NCBI RefSeq assembly: GCF_009730915.1
Contig: NC_052489.1
Location: 25,661,916 to 25,725,915, forward strand
Direction: 5' to 3'
DNA length: 64,000 nucleotides
Source: Dioscorea cayenensis subsp. rotundata
Taxonomy: Eukaryota > Streptophyta > Magnoliopsida > Dioscoreales > Dioscoreaceae
The position numbers and the translations under genes were made by a program. Below the pieces are notes generated by a model. The model was given only the letters and a program-made list of their open reading frames with translations. It searched no databases and was not told the DNA's origin. Of this stretch, positions 20,901-31,826 are shown piece by piece. Within the stretch, counting starts at the first letter, position 1. The number at the start of each line of letters is the position of its first letter.

Positions 20901-23900
20901 AAATACTTACCCAGAGGCTTGCATTGTGAAGATAGTTCTCTTCCCAAAAACAGGTGGTTCCTGCACAGAAACAATGAGGATCGGATAAGCAGTCAGCAGC
21001 AAAGAAATGCTCCATTAAGAGAGCTACTTTGTTCAACATCCAATGAAAATATTTCTAAATGGCTTTTGCAGGAGCTATGATTCAAAGCTTGTACACTCAT
21101 TAAGCTGACAAGTAGGCACTAGTATAGCTCAGAAACAAATTATATCAATTCAGAAGGCGAGTACAAGCAGTAGAAGAAGAAATAGTGTATCCAAGAGAAT
21201 CACTTTGACGACAACTTCTTTAGCTTGGGAATTTTGGTTTACAGTTTGCATATACATATGAGCCACCAAAGGTCATTAACAATTCCCACAATTAGTCCAA
21301 AGTTTGCATCCTTAAGGATTCTCCATATAATAAGTAGCTTATACTAGCCTAAATTATGAAAAAAATGCTTATTAGTCATTTCTCTAGAAAGCATGTGAAG
21401 ACCTGTTGGTCATGGCAGTGTTTAAACCAATTATGAAAATAAGAAGCAGAAGCAAAAATAGAGGTTTTCAAACCAAATGGGCAAACACTGCTTCATTAAT
21501 CACTTATGAGAACAAAAGTGATAATTATCAATGGTGATTACACTGTATAAAACATTAAGGTTCGTTTACACCCATGCACAAGGATACACAACACAGTATT
21601 TGATTAAGTGATTTAAGTAGGAGACAATGTCTTATAGACATCAATGCAAAATATACACTGTAATTGACATTAGGTTAACAGTTAATAATCTTTCGTTTGG
21701 TATAATATATGACTTATGATTAAGTAGAGGTCACAATATCTCATTTTATTTATATTTTCTCTATTCTGGATAATTTTATCCTTCAAGTGAACGTACAAGC
21801 AGAGAAGATGTCAGGTGGATATTACTTGGTATTTGCCAGTGGTTTTGTCCCAAACATATCCTAGTGTTCTATATACATGCACGGGAAAAGGCCCCAATTG
21901 CACATACACATCCAGCATTAATACAGATGGAACAATTTGGTAATGTTAATGAAATTATGAAAAAGGTAGCTACAATTGAAATGTATCTGCATGGAGAATA
22001 AAGGTAATGGAAAGTAGGAAAGTTGGAAATGAGCAATTGAGATAGTACATGCAGTGGGAAGAAAAAAAAAAAACCCCACGTATCAGAGATGCACATACCT
22101 TGTATTCTTCAAATTCATGATCCTCAATTTCCACAATGCTAGGTTTCAATGATGGAGGAGGACGGAGCATATCCTGGGCTTCTTCCCATGTAAGTTTTAG
22201 TTCCATAGCATATTCATTGTCCATAAGCAGCCTCTTGCCTTTTGAACCAATACTAAGACTTCTTTTCATATCTTGAGCAAGTGAAGGCTTCAAAGACAAA
22301 CTTTCATTTGACTCCTGTCCAAGTGTGCCTATCTTATGACAGCCAATATTTGCACCAGCTGAACTTAGATGCTCAGGAAAAGTGCTCAACTGTGGAACTG
22401 TAGTTCCCGTCAATGATGGAAGAAGTCCAAAATAGCCACTTAAATTAACAGGGTTCACAGTTACTCCTGCAGAATAGGGTTCATTGCCAATAGCACCATG
22501 ATCAATGGCAGAAACTTGTGAATTCTGCTTCAGCAAAATAATTTGTGTGTTCAGTCCAACAAAACCAGCAATTCTCAACAAGAACACAACACATACAAAA
22601 CCAGAATGACTATAAAACTCAAGAAACAAAAGATGGGCTAGCTGGGCAAGAATGTTGCATGCAGACTTGTGAGAATATTATGCTACCATTACCCAAACCC
22701 TTTTTGTTCTCAAGAGAGGTGACTGAGACAACATGCACACACACACACACACACACACTAAAGCACACCACAATATGATCATCATAGAATATGCACTTGC
22801 CTCTAAACTTGTGTTGTGTATTGCCTTTCGAAATCCCATGACAAGCTTTCCTTCAGGATCTATTCGGTTAAAAGTTACTGCAGTGGAAGGTCCCAAATCA
22901 AAATAATTAAGCAACAGTACTATACTCCTGTATATCAAGCTGCAAATCAATCAATAATTATCAGACATTAAAGAAAAACTATATGAATTAGGCAGCATAA
23001 AATAGAAACATAAAAAAAGAAAAATGATGCCTGAAGGAAGAATGAAAATTTATAAGACTCAAGCATTTCCTCAATGATAACCAATCCTTTGTTGGTTCAG
23101 TCATCCATTGTACACATTTCTCTTTGATGAGATGAGATAATCTATATGATTGGCACAAATATCTAACAGAAAACTAGCAAGAATTTCAATATTATATCAA
23201 TACCCCTACCTGTGTCACCAGCTTGTAATTGCAGAGACTGTATACAAGGAGTAACACCCTCTAAGACATACATTCTGCTGTTATTATTTGGCCAAAATCT
23301 GAACTGGAAGACCCAATCCTTTCCCTTAGCATCTTGAATTCTCAAAGGTAGGCCTTCTGGTTGAGAAATAGGAGGAAAATATGCCTGCAAACAGTGTTCA
23401 TAATAAGGCAATTTCAAGAGGGACAGGAATTCAAAAAAATATTTGAGAGGTCAGATGGGAGGAAAGATAACGAAACAAATGTAGTGCAATACTAGCCAGG
23501 AGGTCTCTACAGATTCCCATCAATCTCAGGGGAGACAGAAAAGCAGCTAGGATTAAAAGTGAAATTTTTCCTTGATAGCCTTGAAGCGGTAGATAGGAAA
23601 CCAATTCAAGCAAATTGGGAAAATCACCTCCGCACATGCTTTGGGAAGAACCAAACGACCAATTCGACCTGCGTCACTTGCACTGAGTACTTTCTCAAAT
23701 AATGGCAGAATCTTGGATTTTGAGCTTTAACAGAACAAAATCAAGGAAACAAACAGTGTAGGAAATGGAGAAACACTATATTAACACCATAAGAGCTTCA
23801 AAATCAATCAGTAGCGGATACTCGCCAGATATTTGTTGAAGTTCTATATCTGATATTCTTGGCCAGTAACGTGGAAGCATTTGATTTCGACCTTGACCTT

Positions 23901-26176
23901 GGCTGGGTGACCTAGTGACATGCACATATGGTAACATGTCCTTAGATACTTCTGATGCAACAGCATTAGATGTCTTTGGGAGTCTTCCCAAATGGTGGTG
24001 GAGCATTTGCATTTGCTCAAAAGCCGATAATGCTTTGTTATGCTCTCTTCCTTCTGTGGCTGTGTTAGGGAGAAGCAGCACACTAGGTTGATTACCTGAG
24101 TTACAATTAGTTAAAGTATTTCCAAAATTGGAAGTTCTCATATTGATGCTCAAGCGGCCGTCGCCTTGTCTGGAATTATGAAAAGATACAACTGGAATTT
24201 GACTTTTACTTGAAGCATGTGAACTTCCTGCATCTCCCACATGAGATGTAGCTTCTGCAGTCACAATTTGAATCAACAATAACCTGTTAGTGTCAGGTAT
24301 GCCACAAAACACTCTTGCTACCCTAGTTTCCTTCAATTTTTTACCAAATCTTTACGCGATCATTTGTTGACACAAATGTAGATCAGAATAGGCAGTTGCA
24401 AACAATACCTGCTATTGACATGACAAAATCATTCACTTTTTCATCTTTCTTTCCTCTGATAGGATAATCAAGAAGCATACTAAGTGATGAAGGCAGCGGA
24501 CATTGAACAACATGGCCAGGAGTCTGCATCCAGAAGCTCTGGCTGATTAGTATGACTTGATTTTGCAACCACAATTGAATATGTACATGACAATTAATCA
24601 CCACATCTTAGCGCCAAAATTCAACAAAAGAATCACTGCACAATTACTTTAACTATGCTCATGAATACAATAAAAACTAGTGAAATTGATGAGTTTCTCA
24701 TCTTTAAGCTATTTACCAAATATCCAGCAAAACATAACAATGTAGAATCCCTTTTAAGTTGAAATTTTATACTTCCTGGTAAAATAATAGAGAAAGTTAA
24801 AACTTTCAAGTTTCAGTTTTATTCGATATTCTATAACTGAGATAATTGAGCTTACTGGAGAAATATTTGAATTCTTCAAGCAACTATTACACTGTACTCC
24901 TCCACAATCTAGTAGGTCAAGTGAAGCATTTGAAGCTATACATCCACAATGCAGCCGCTGCAATTATCAGTTTGGATTATTTGTATAACAGACGGACACA
25001 ATCAAAACCGAAAATTTACAAGCGCAAAAAATAAAAAATAATCATTGGCAGTTGTCTTACCTTACAGCAAAATTTGCATTCTCTCCACCCAGATTCTTTT
25101 TCATGAAATATGTCACAGAAAAGAAGTTGCTCAAAAGCCAATCTATGTCAAGAGACAACATACAGAATGTGGTAAGCGAAATCAGAAAGATGCAGTTCAT
25201 ATTGGTCACACAAGAGCCAGCACTATTTGGCTCCCATCAGCATTTTTTGTTCTAGATATTTGTAAATTAGCAAGAAAAACTATTTGTTGCAAAGGTAAAG
25301 TATGTTAGTCAGGATACACCACTATGAGATTAAGTATCCACCAAATTGGTAGAAAGTTCGTAACTAGGAAACTTGATTAATTATCATTCTGCATATTTGT
25401 CCCTGTTTTCCTTTATCATGTTAGTTTACTTCTACATAATTTAAAGGAAGTTAGTTTTACAAAGATGTTAGGTGCATAGAAGACATTCCCTAATTAATGT
25501 AACTGAGCAGGAATGGAGCTTCTCATCCATGATGACCAAACAGAGTGAAGGTCACTCTAGCAGACTTCAATTCAACTTATAATACCTGCGCAATTACCAA
25601 TTTGACATTTTTACAGAAACCAAGTGCTCCGAATCAAGGATAAAAATTCCCAAAAAGATAGCAAGTGCAAAGATTCAAAAGAGGAACCAGAATCTAGGAT
25701 TTGGGATACAATTACAGGTAATTAAAACCTTAACAAAAACAAACAAAAACAAAAAACAAAAACACAACCTTAGAAGTTCAAATCCAATTTCCACTCAATC
25801 CAATGCTTCCCCCAGCTCCACAAAAGTGTGGGTAAACACATCGATTGAATCAATCAGCAGCTCATAAAAAACTAACACAAAATCATACACAGAATCAACT
25901 AGAACTGGCATATCAAGTCAGTAGAAACAGAACAATAAGTACAAATGAGAAAAAAGGAACCAGAACAAGCATTGAGATCAACTCATGGAGCAAACAAGGA
26001 AACAAGCATCAGTTGCCAATCCAAGTGAAGTGAGTCAGTGAATGATACCCGCACTTGCCGCAGAGGTCGGCGAAGCCACCGGATCTCAAGCCCCAGCCTT
26101 TCAGCCACTCTCCGTCCGACGCCGCCGCGCCGCACGCCGTGTTCATGCACCGCTTCTTCGTCTCCAAGCGAACCAT
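17991..26176 (-). CDS. VAL/HSI2-type B3 transcriptional repressor, ends at an early stop before the EAR motif
   Basis: Thirteen exons: 26049-26176, 25061-25142, 24856-24957, 24409-24523, 23822-24254, 23628-23724, 23210-23384, 22801-22877, 22099-22527, 20911-20960, 20012-20125, 19137-19204, 17991-18463. All phases close, giving 780 residues. Domains: an N-terminal Cys-rich PHD-like region ([26 protein letters not shown]; residues about 6-105); a B3 domain (about 290-400; [42 protein letters not shown]); a CW zinc finger (about 565-605; [14 protein letters not shown]); and a C-terminal Cys-rich block ([18 protein letters not shown], then KPTCMCNVC). VAL proteins bind RY elements and silence seed-maturation genes with histone deacetylase and Polycomb. 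The TAG at 17991-17993 stands where Lys is usual, just before IDLNFQPE. The intron after exon 8 uses a GC donor. Confidence 0.93.
20359..20710. repeat. tandem LTR-like repeat in a VAL intron
   Basis: A unit starting TGTTGGGACGCAGTGG (20359) recurs 219 bp later at 20578, and about 130 bp of it is repeated with few changes. It has the look of a small LTR: a TG start, the GTCCCACATC..TGTGAGAGCC block common in plant LTRs, a TATATA box, and a GGGTCCCACATCC..TGTGGGCCC inverted pair. The second copy stops at about 20710. It lies in the intron between VAL exons 10 and 11. No internal coding sequence or target duplication was seen, so it could be a TRIM remnant or a local duplication. Confidence 0.6.
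22738..22760. repeat. (AC)n microsatellite in a VAL intron
   Basis: About 11 AC units lie close downstream (in gene sense) of the GC-type 5' splice site of VAL exon 8. Confidence 0.9.
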
Positions 26177-26209
26177 GGAACAACCGGAATTCAAAAGCAA
26201 GCAACACTC

Positions 26210-27526
26210 GGGAAAAAAAACACCTTTTTATTACTGGAACTGGAATACATGCAAATGCTATGGAACATTTGCATTTTTATCCTCCAATTTTACATATTAT
26301 TGCAATATTTCTCATACTGCAAATCCTTATAAATTTATGGTTTAATTGTATTTTTTCATTGTACTTTCCAGATTTTTACTTTTATTTTTAAATTTGTAAA
26401 ATAACTTAATAGGTCGATGATTTTTTTTTCCCCAAATTTGATTGATTTGAAAATATAAATAAATATAGTAACTTCATTAGTTTTATTATTGTATATGCCC
26501 CAAAATACTTTTATAGATTTAAAAGTTAAAATACAAAAAATACATTGAAAATTATATAACAAAACAACCAAATAATTTTAGGACAAATGATAAAAAATTT
26601 TCAGTGTGTGAAAAGAGACCAAAATTAATTTTTTAGAAACACATATGAGAAATTAATAATGCATCTCCATTTTAATAAGAAATGTGTGGTGGACATTGAA
26701 GAATTAACTTTATATCTGATTATACCAGTACTAACCTCTTGAACTACAATAATTTGTTCACCTTGCTATATATATATATATATATATACAAAACATAAGA
26801 ATAACAAACACTTAAAACTAACTTAATTGTCAAAAGAGTGCCTTCAATTTCATAGAGCTAATAAAATCTTTTAAATTGATTGTGGTATGGGAAATTAACA
26901 TTGCAACTTATGGACTAAAATTGATATATAACAAGGTTTTGATACAAATTTATGTAGTTAATTACTTTTCACTCCAGTGGATTGATGTTGAAAGATGGCC
27001 TTTTATTTGTAATGAACTCAAATTCAAGGGCCTACCTGAAAAATACCCAAAAAGAATATAAAAAAATGAAGTATGACGTGGCACAGTGATTGCCGTTCGA
27101 TAGAGTGTGGACCCACCATTGCTTAAGTGATGAGTCGCCATCTCAAGCATGAAACAGACGGTTGGATGGGCCAGAGTGGAGATCGGATCTTTGAGATGAT
27201 GTAGACCCGACACCCGTTTAGTTGAAACTGACCCTCTTGCCTCGGGATACACAACGCAAATGATTAAACTTTTGACGGCGATGCAGGCGTGATTTGAGCT
27301 AAGTTCTCTTGTGATTATGAGATTAACAAGGTACCGTATGATAATGAGTCTTTGGCTTTCTAATTAAAAAAGTGATTATGGACACTTAAATGATGATAAC
27401 ATGAGGCCTTTAATGATGATAATGAATTAAAAGCATAATAATTCTTAGGACTAATGCTAATTTAAACACATGAGAATAATGATGATGATGCGAAGCTCTT
27501 CCGATCATACATTTTCATCGTTATTG

Positions 27527-27575
<49 letters not shown>

Positions 27576-28355
27576 TAGTCATTTTTCCCAACTTCGTATT
27601 GTCGTTTTTAAAATTTTTTGAAGAGTTTTGAGGCAATATCATATATAAAATAAGATAATTAAACAACTCCTACCATAGATACTATTTTATACTTTGGATT
27701 TCAAAGATCTTATGGACATTTATTGCATAAATAATTAGGTGTAATTAATGTATTTTAATTATTAATATTATAAGTAATATAAATAAAAACTTAAATGTTA
27801 TAAAAAATTAAAATTGTTTCTTGAAACACTCTTGGAGTATATTATACATCTACTTTAATAGTATGTATAGAAATTTATTTCAAATATTACGTTTTATTGT
27901 GTATTATTAATTTTAAAAAAATATATTATATTATTAATCTTTTTGCTAAATCTGACAATTCTCAACGGAAGTAATAGTCTATCCAATATATATACATAGT
28001 TGTGATCATATATATATATATATATATTCGTCAACTGCATGCATTTGTAGAACGTTCGCAAATAAAATAAGGTGAAGAATGCATGTATGGGTAGATGTTG
28101 ATTTATATAATTTTTTGGTGAAATCAATTTTAATGTCTGAGATTAAAAGAATTACTATCAATATAATAAAAATCGGATAATTGTTATCAACAAAAATATT
28201 ATATATCCCACTTTACAGCATTGTACATCTCACTTTATTGTTTATATATTATTTAGATCATTATTTCATATATTGTTTGTTTTAATGGGTAATCTGCAGC
28301 TGTTGGATTCCAAACTGTTACTAAAAAGACGTTTGCAGTAAATTGATCCCCTCTC

Positions 28356-28387
<32 letters not shown>

Positions 28388-28700
28388 TTGATCTTGAGCT
28401 TGCTGGTTTGAGCACAAAATAGTTTTGTGAATATCAAGAGTTTTGTGCAATTTTTATTTCTGAGCATTCATTGAGATTGTTACAAATTAAGAAACAATTA
28501 ATTAACAATTTATAGTCAGTAAATTTCTTATAACAAGAAAGGCTAAACATTCATTAATTTCAATATGCTGAAATAAGTCAATAACACTTTTAACAGCAAG
28601 GATTAGTTCACTGTGTGTCATGAACCTATAAAATTAGAAGAGTCAACCATGAGAGAAACCCTCCGCAAATCCCAAACAGTTACGTTAGCTAAGCCCTAAA
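26210..28700. other. intergenic region between the VAL and cupin genes (divergent promoters)
   Basis: The part next to 26.2-26.7 kb should hold the VAL promoter, and the part near 28.5-28.8 kb the cupin promoter. Between them is AT-rich DNA with TA microsatellites (about 26765-26789, 27528-27573, 28008-28027, 28361-28385). A more GC-balanced block at 27066-27260 of unknown origin and the second copy of a dispersed repeat (27592-27818) are also here. No gene was recognised. Confidence 0.6.
27592..27818. repeat. dispersed repeat, copy 2 (pairs with 13075-13305)
   Basis: This has the same orientation and similar length as copy 1, and it follows the longest TA run in the window (27528-27573). 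Its class is unknown. Confidence 0.7.
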
Positions 28701-28724
28701 ACCCCCACGTAAACCTTAATTTCC

Positions 28725-28745
28725 CATGCAAACCGGACACGTGTC
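28725..28745 (+). promoter_or_regulatory. RY element next to G-box/ABRE, cupin gene promoter
   Basis: CATGCA (28725-28730) is followed after six bases by ACACGTGTC (28737-28745), about 75 bp before the cupin start codon. RY plus ABRE is the classic pair in seed storage protein promoters, bound by B3 factors (ABI3, FUS3, LEC2, and the VAL repressors) and by bZIP factors respectively. A further ACGT core lies at about 28707. Occupancy is inferred. Confidence 0.65.
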
Positions 28746-28819
28746 AACACCAGGCTCTCCCTTCTCCCTTCTTAAGCTCATCCTTTTCCCAACATTCCAT
28801 TCCCACACAGTACACAACA

Positions 28820-30881
28820 ATGGCAGAGAAGCTGCTGCTATTGCTTCTGCTTGTATCTTGGTCTCTAATGGAGGTTGATGGGAAGAACCAAGGGAGAGAA
28901 GAAGTAAAGCTAATTAGTGATCAAAGTAATGGCAGATCACCCATGTTCATACTGAACAAGTTCAAGAAGGTGGTCAAGTCTGAAGGTGGAGAAGTTAAGG
29001 TTGTGTCAGGATATAAGTGGAAGGGGGATATTAATCCCATGCACATTGGTTTCATTACAATGAAACCTAACACTCTCTTCATCCCTCAGTACCTTGATGC
29101 CAACCTCATCCTCTTTGTTCAAACAGGTTTACTTTTGTTAATTTGATACTTCTTCTACATCTGATCTTTTTCTCTATAGCTATCTCAAAGTTGAGTTAAT
29201 TGTTTGTTTGGTTAATTAGGGGAGGTGAAGGTAGGGTGGATCCATAAAGATGCATACTTAGTGGAAGAGAGGATGAAGATGGGTGATGTTAATGTTATAC
29301 CGGCAGGATCAGCATTCTATTTTGTTAATGTGGGGAATGATGATGAGAAGTTAAGCATTATTTGTAGCATTGATGCATCAGGGACTTCCGAGTGGAACTC
29401 TTATCAGGTGATCTATATATACATATATATGTATTTAACTAGTTTTCTTTTGTCTTGGTTGCAATGACTTCATGTGAGTAATCATATATATATATATATA
29501 TATAATTTATTTTGTTAGTCATTCTTCATTGGTGGAGGGAGGAATCCAACTTCAGTGATTGCAGGATTCGGCGTTATAACACTAAGAGCAGCCTTCAATG
29601 TAAGTAGATCCGGTCCTTCACTTCTTCTTGAACACTAATAAACCGTTGTCACTTGTCATGTGAAAATATAATATTAAAAAATAATTTTAAGAATAATAAT
29701 TGCATTTTCATATATTTAATTTTTTAATTTAGAAAATAAATTAAAGCTATAGTATAAAATATTATTTTTTCTTTATATTATTATATGATTATTTATTGTT
29801 TCTTATTTCAGCATTTGAAACCTTGAAACTCCAAAATTTTACATAATGTATAAAAATTAAAAGGTATTTTAACCCAAAAATATACTCCAGTTGTTAATTT
29901 AAAAAACCAGACACCCATCAATTTTTTTTTTTTTTAAATTAGCATTATTTCATTAAGAAAAAATCTTAAATGGAATACCTCTGCTTTGTTCTCTTGTTTA
30001 AATAAATTGGTGATTTATCCATTTTATTCAAATATGTATATATATATATATATATAATCAATCTATAATTTCTTCATTTGAAGGTCACCATGAATGAACT
30101 AAGTTTTCTGATGAAGAAAAAGAGTGGACCAATCATCTACATGACCAACACAACAAAAGAACAGCACTTACTGCCTTCCATGATAAAACTCAAACTCAAA
30201 CTACAACAAAAGCAATCAGATAATGGTAAAGAAATACATGAAGATGATGATGATGATGATTATCAGTATAAAGAGAGCTACAAAACATGGTCATGGAGAA
30301 AACTCGTCAGCTCACTCATTAGCAAGAAAAAGAGAAAAGGTGGCAGAGTACACTCACCAGAGTCCTTAAACCTCTATAACACTGAACCAGGCTTCTGCAA
30401 TGACTACGGTACAAGTGTTTCCATTGACAAGCATCAGTATTCTCCTCTGAAGATCTCCGGCATCGGTGTGTATTATGTGAACCTCACCGCCGGCTCAATG
30501 ATGGCTCCGCACTTTAACCCAACGGCAACAGAGTACGGTGTTGTACTTAAGGGATCAGGGATCATTCAGGTGGTGTTTCCGAATGGAACAAACGCCATGA
30601 CAGCAAGAGTGAGAGCTGGAGATGTTTTCTGGGTGCCAAGGTACTTCCCTTTTTGTCAGATTGCATCAATGGATGGATCATTTGAGTTCTTTGGATTTAC
30701 AACGTCGGCGAGGGAGAACAGGCCGCAGTTCCTCGTCGGAGAGAGCTCGGTGTTGAAGAGCATGATGGGGCCGGAGCTTGCGGCGGCGTTTGGGGTGGCG
30801 GAAGAGTGGCTTGAGAGGGTGGTTGAGGCGCAGAGCCAGTCGGTGATCTTGCCACCTTTGCATGTGGAGGGGAAGAACTAA
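28820..30881 (+). CDS. vicilin-like (7S) seed storage-type cupin protein
   Basis: Exons 28820-29126, 29220-29407, 29519-29599 and 30084-30881 join in phase to give 457 residues. A signal peptide (MAEKLLLLLLLVSWSLMEVDG) indicates the secretory pathway. The first cupin barrel spans about residues 40-185 (PMHIGFITMKPNTLFIPQYLDA, DVNVIPAGSAFYFVN). The second is in exon 4 (SAMMAPHFNPTA-like GSMMAPHFNPTATEYGVVL, VRAGDVFWVPRYFPFCQIAS). Between the barrels lies a charged insert with an Asp run and a basic patch (KKKRKGG). The C-terminus (ARENRPQFLVGESSVL) resembles Arabidopsis vicilin-like At2g28490 as I recall it. Such proteins are stored in protein vacuoles of seeds; some have other roles. Its promoter carries an RY-ABRE pair. 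The gene is intact. Confidence 0.88.
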
Positions 30882-31826
30882 GAGAATTGTTATCTTATTA
30901 ATTAGTGTGGGGTCTCTTTCTTCATTTTTTTTTTTTTTATTTTATTTATGAGATTTTGGATTTGGAGGATGATAGGAAGATGAGTTTCTGATGTTGTGAA
31001 TAAAATGATATTATATGTTTTATAATAAATGGAGTTTGCAAATAATAGTTTTAATTGATTGCTTTTAAGTTTCAAGTGGGATTGATTGTTTATTTTAAGA
31101 GTTGAAAAAAAAATTTTGAAATTCGAGAGTTAAAATAAATATGTTTTTAGTTGATAGATTAAGGAAAGAGAATGGTTACATAGACCAATGACACATCGGA
31201 GAACAAGGTTTTTCACACATTCTTATGTTTGGCTTGGCAAGAGATGCAGGATTTATAAGATTATTACTATAGATCAAGAGAAAGAGTGACAATATATAGT
31301 TTATATCTGTGATAAAATAAAAATGATTAAACAGTGTCAGCTGTAGCATAATCTCACTCCATTCATTCATCCATTCATCAATATTTCACTCTTGTTTCCA
31401 TCTGACTCAAATTTTCACTTGAGCCAAAGGCAACTAGATCACCAATAAATAAACCATTTCAATTATATAAAAGAAAGCACAATAGAATTACAGTATTTCA
31501 GCGTTCCTGGTGGGTTTTACAAATTCCCAACAAGAGGCATACAGTTAGCCAGCCAACAAAACCTATGCCCAAAACCAAGCAGAAAAACTAAACTTACACA
31601 AGACCTACTAAACAGACTTTCAACATAAACACTCAAGGATGATTTTAAGGCCTTTAGAATGTAAGTACGCCAAAGAAGGAGCCGCCACTGTATCCATATT
31701 GCATGTACAATAATAACATAATAATCTTGTGCAGAAGCATTTCCACAAGGTAACTGCGCCGAAGAAGATAAATAGGAGGGTGTTGTCACCACTGTTGATC
31801 AAGTATATGTTACCTTGTACCACGTT
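30882..31826. other. 3' UTRs of the convergent cupin and U-box genes
   Basis: The cupin 3' UTR includes AATAAAATGA near 31000. The minus-strand U-box gene probably terminates within about 31490-31826. No other gene was seen. Confidence 0.55.

Noticed and set aside
25983-26207. Earlier starts for the VAL protein upstream of 26176
   Set aside because: They begin with TTG, not ATG. The first ATG in frame is 26174-26176 and gives a family-like [12 protein letters not shown] start.
27528-27573. Regular short-period arrays (TA, TTA, ATA, AAT runs at several places) considered as CRISPR or other arrays
   Set aside because: They are plain plant microsatellites with 2-3 base units and no spacers.
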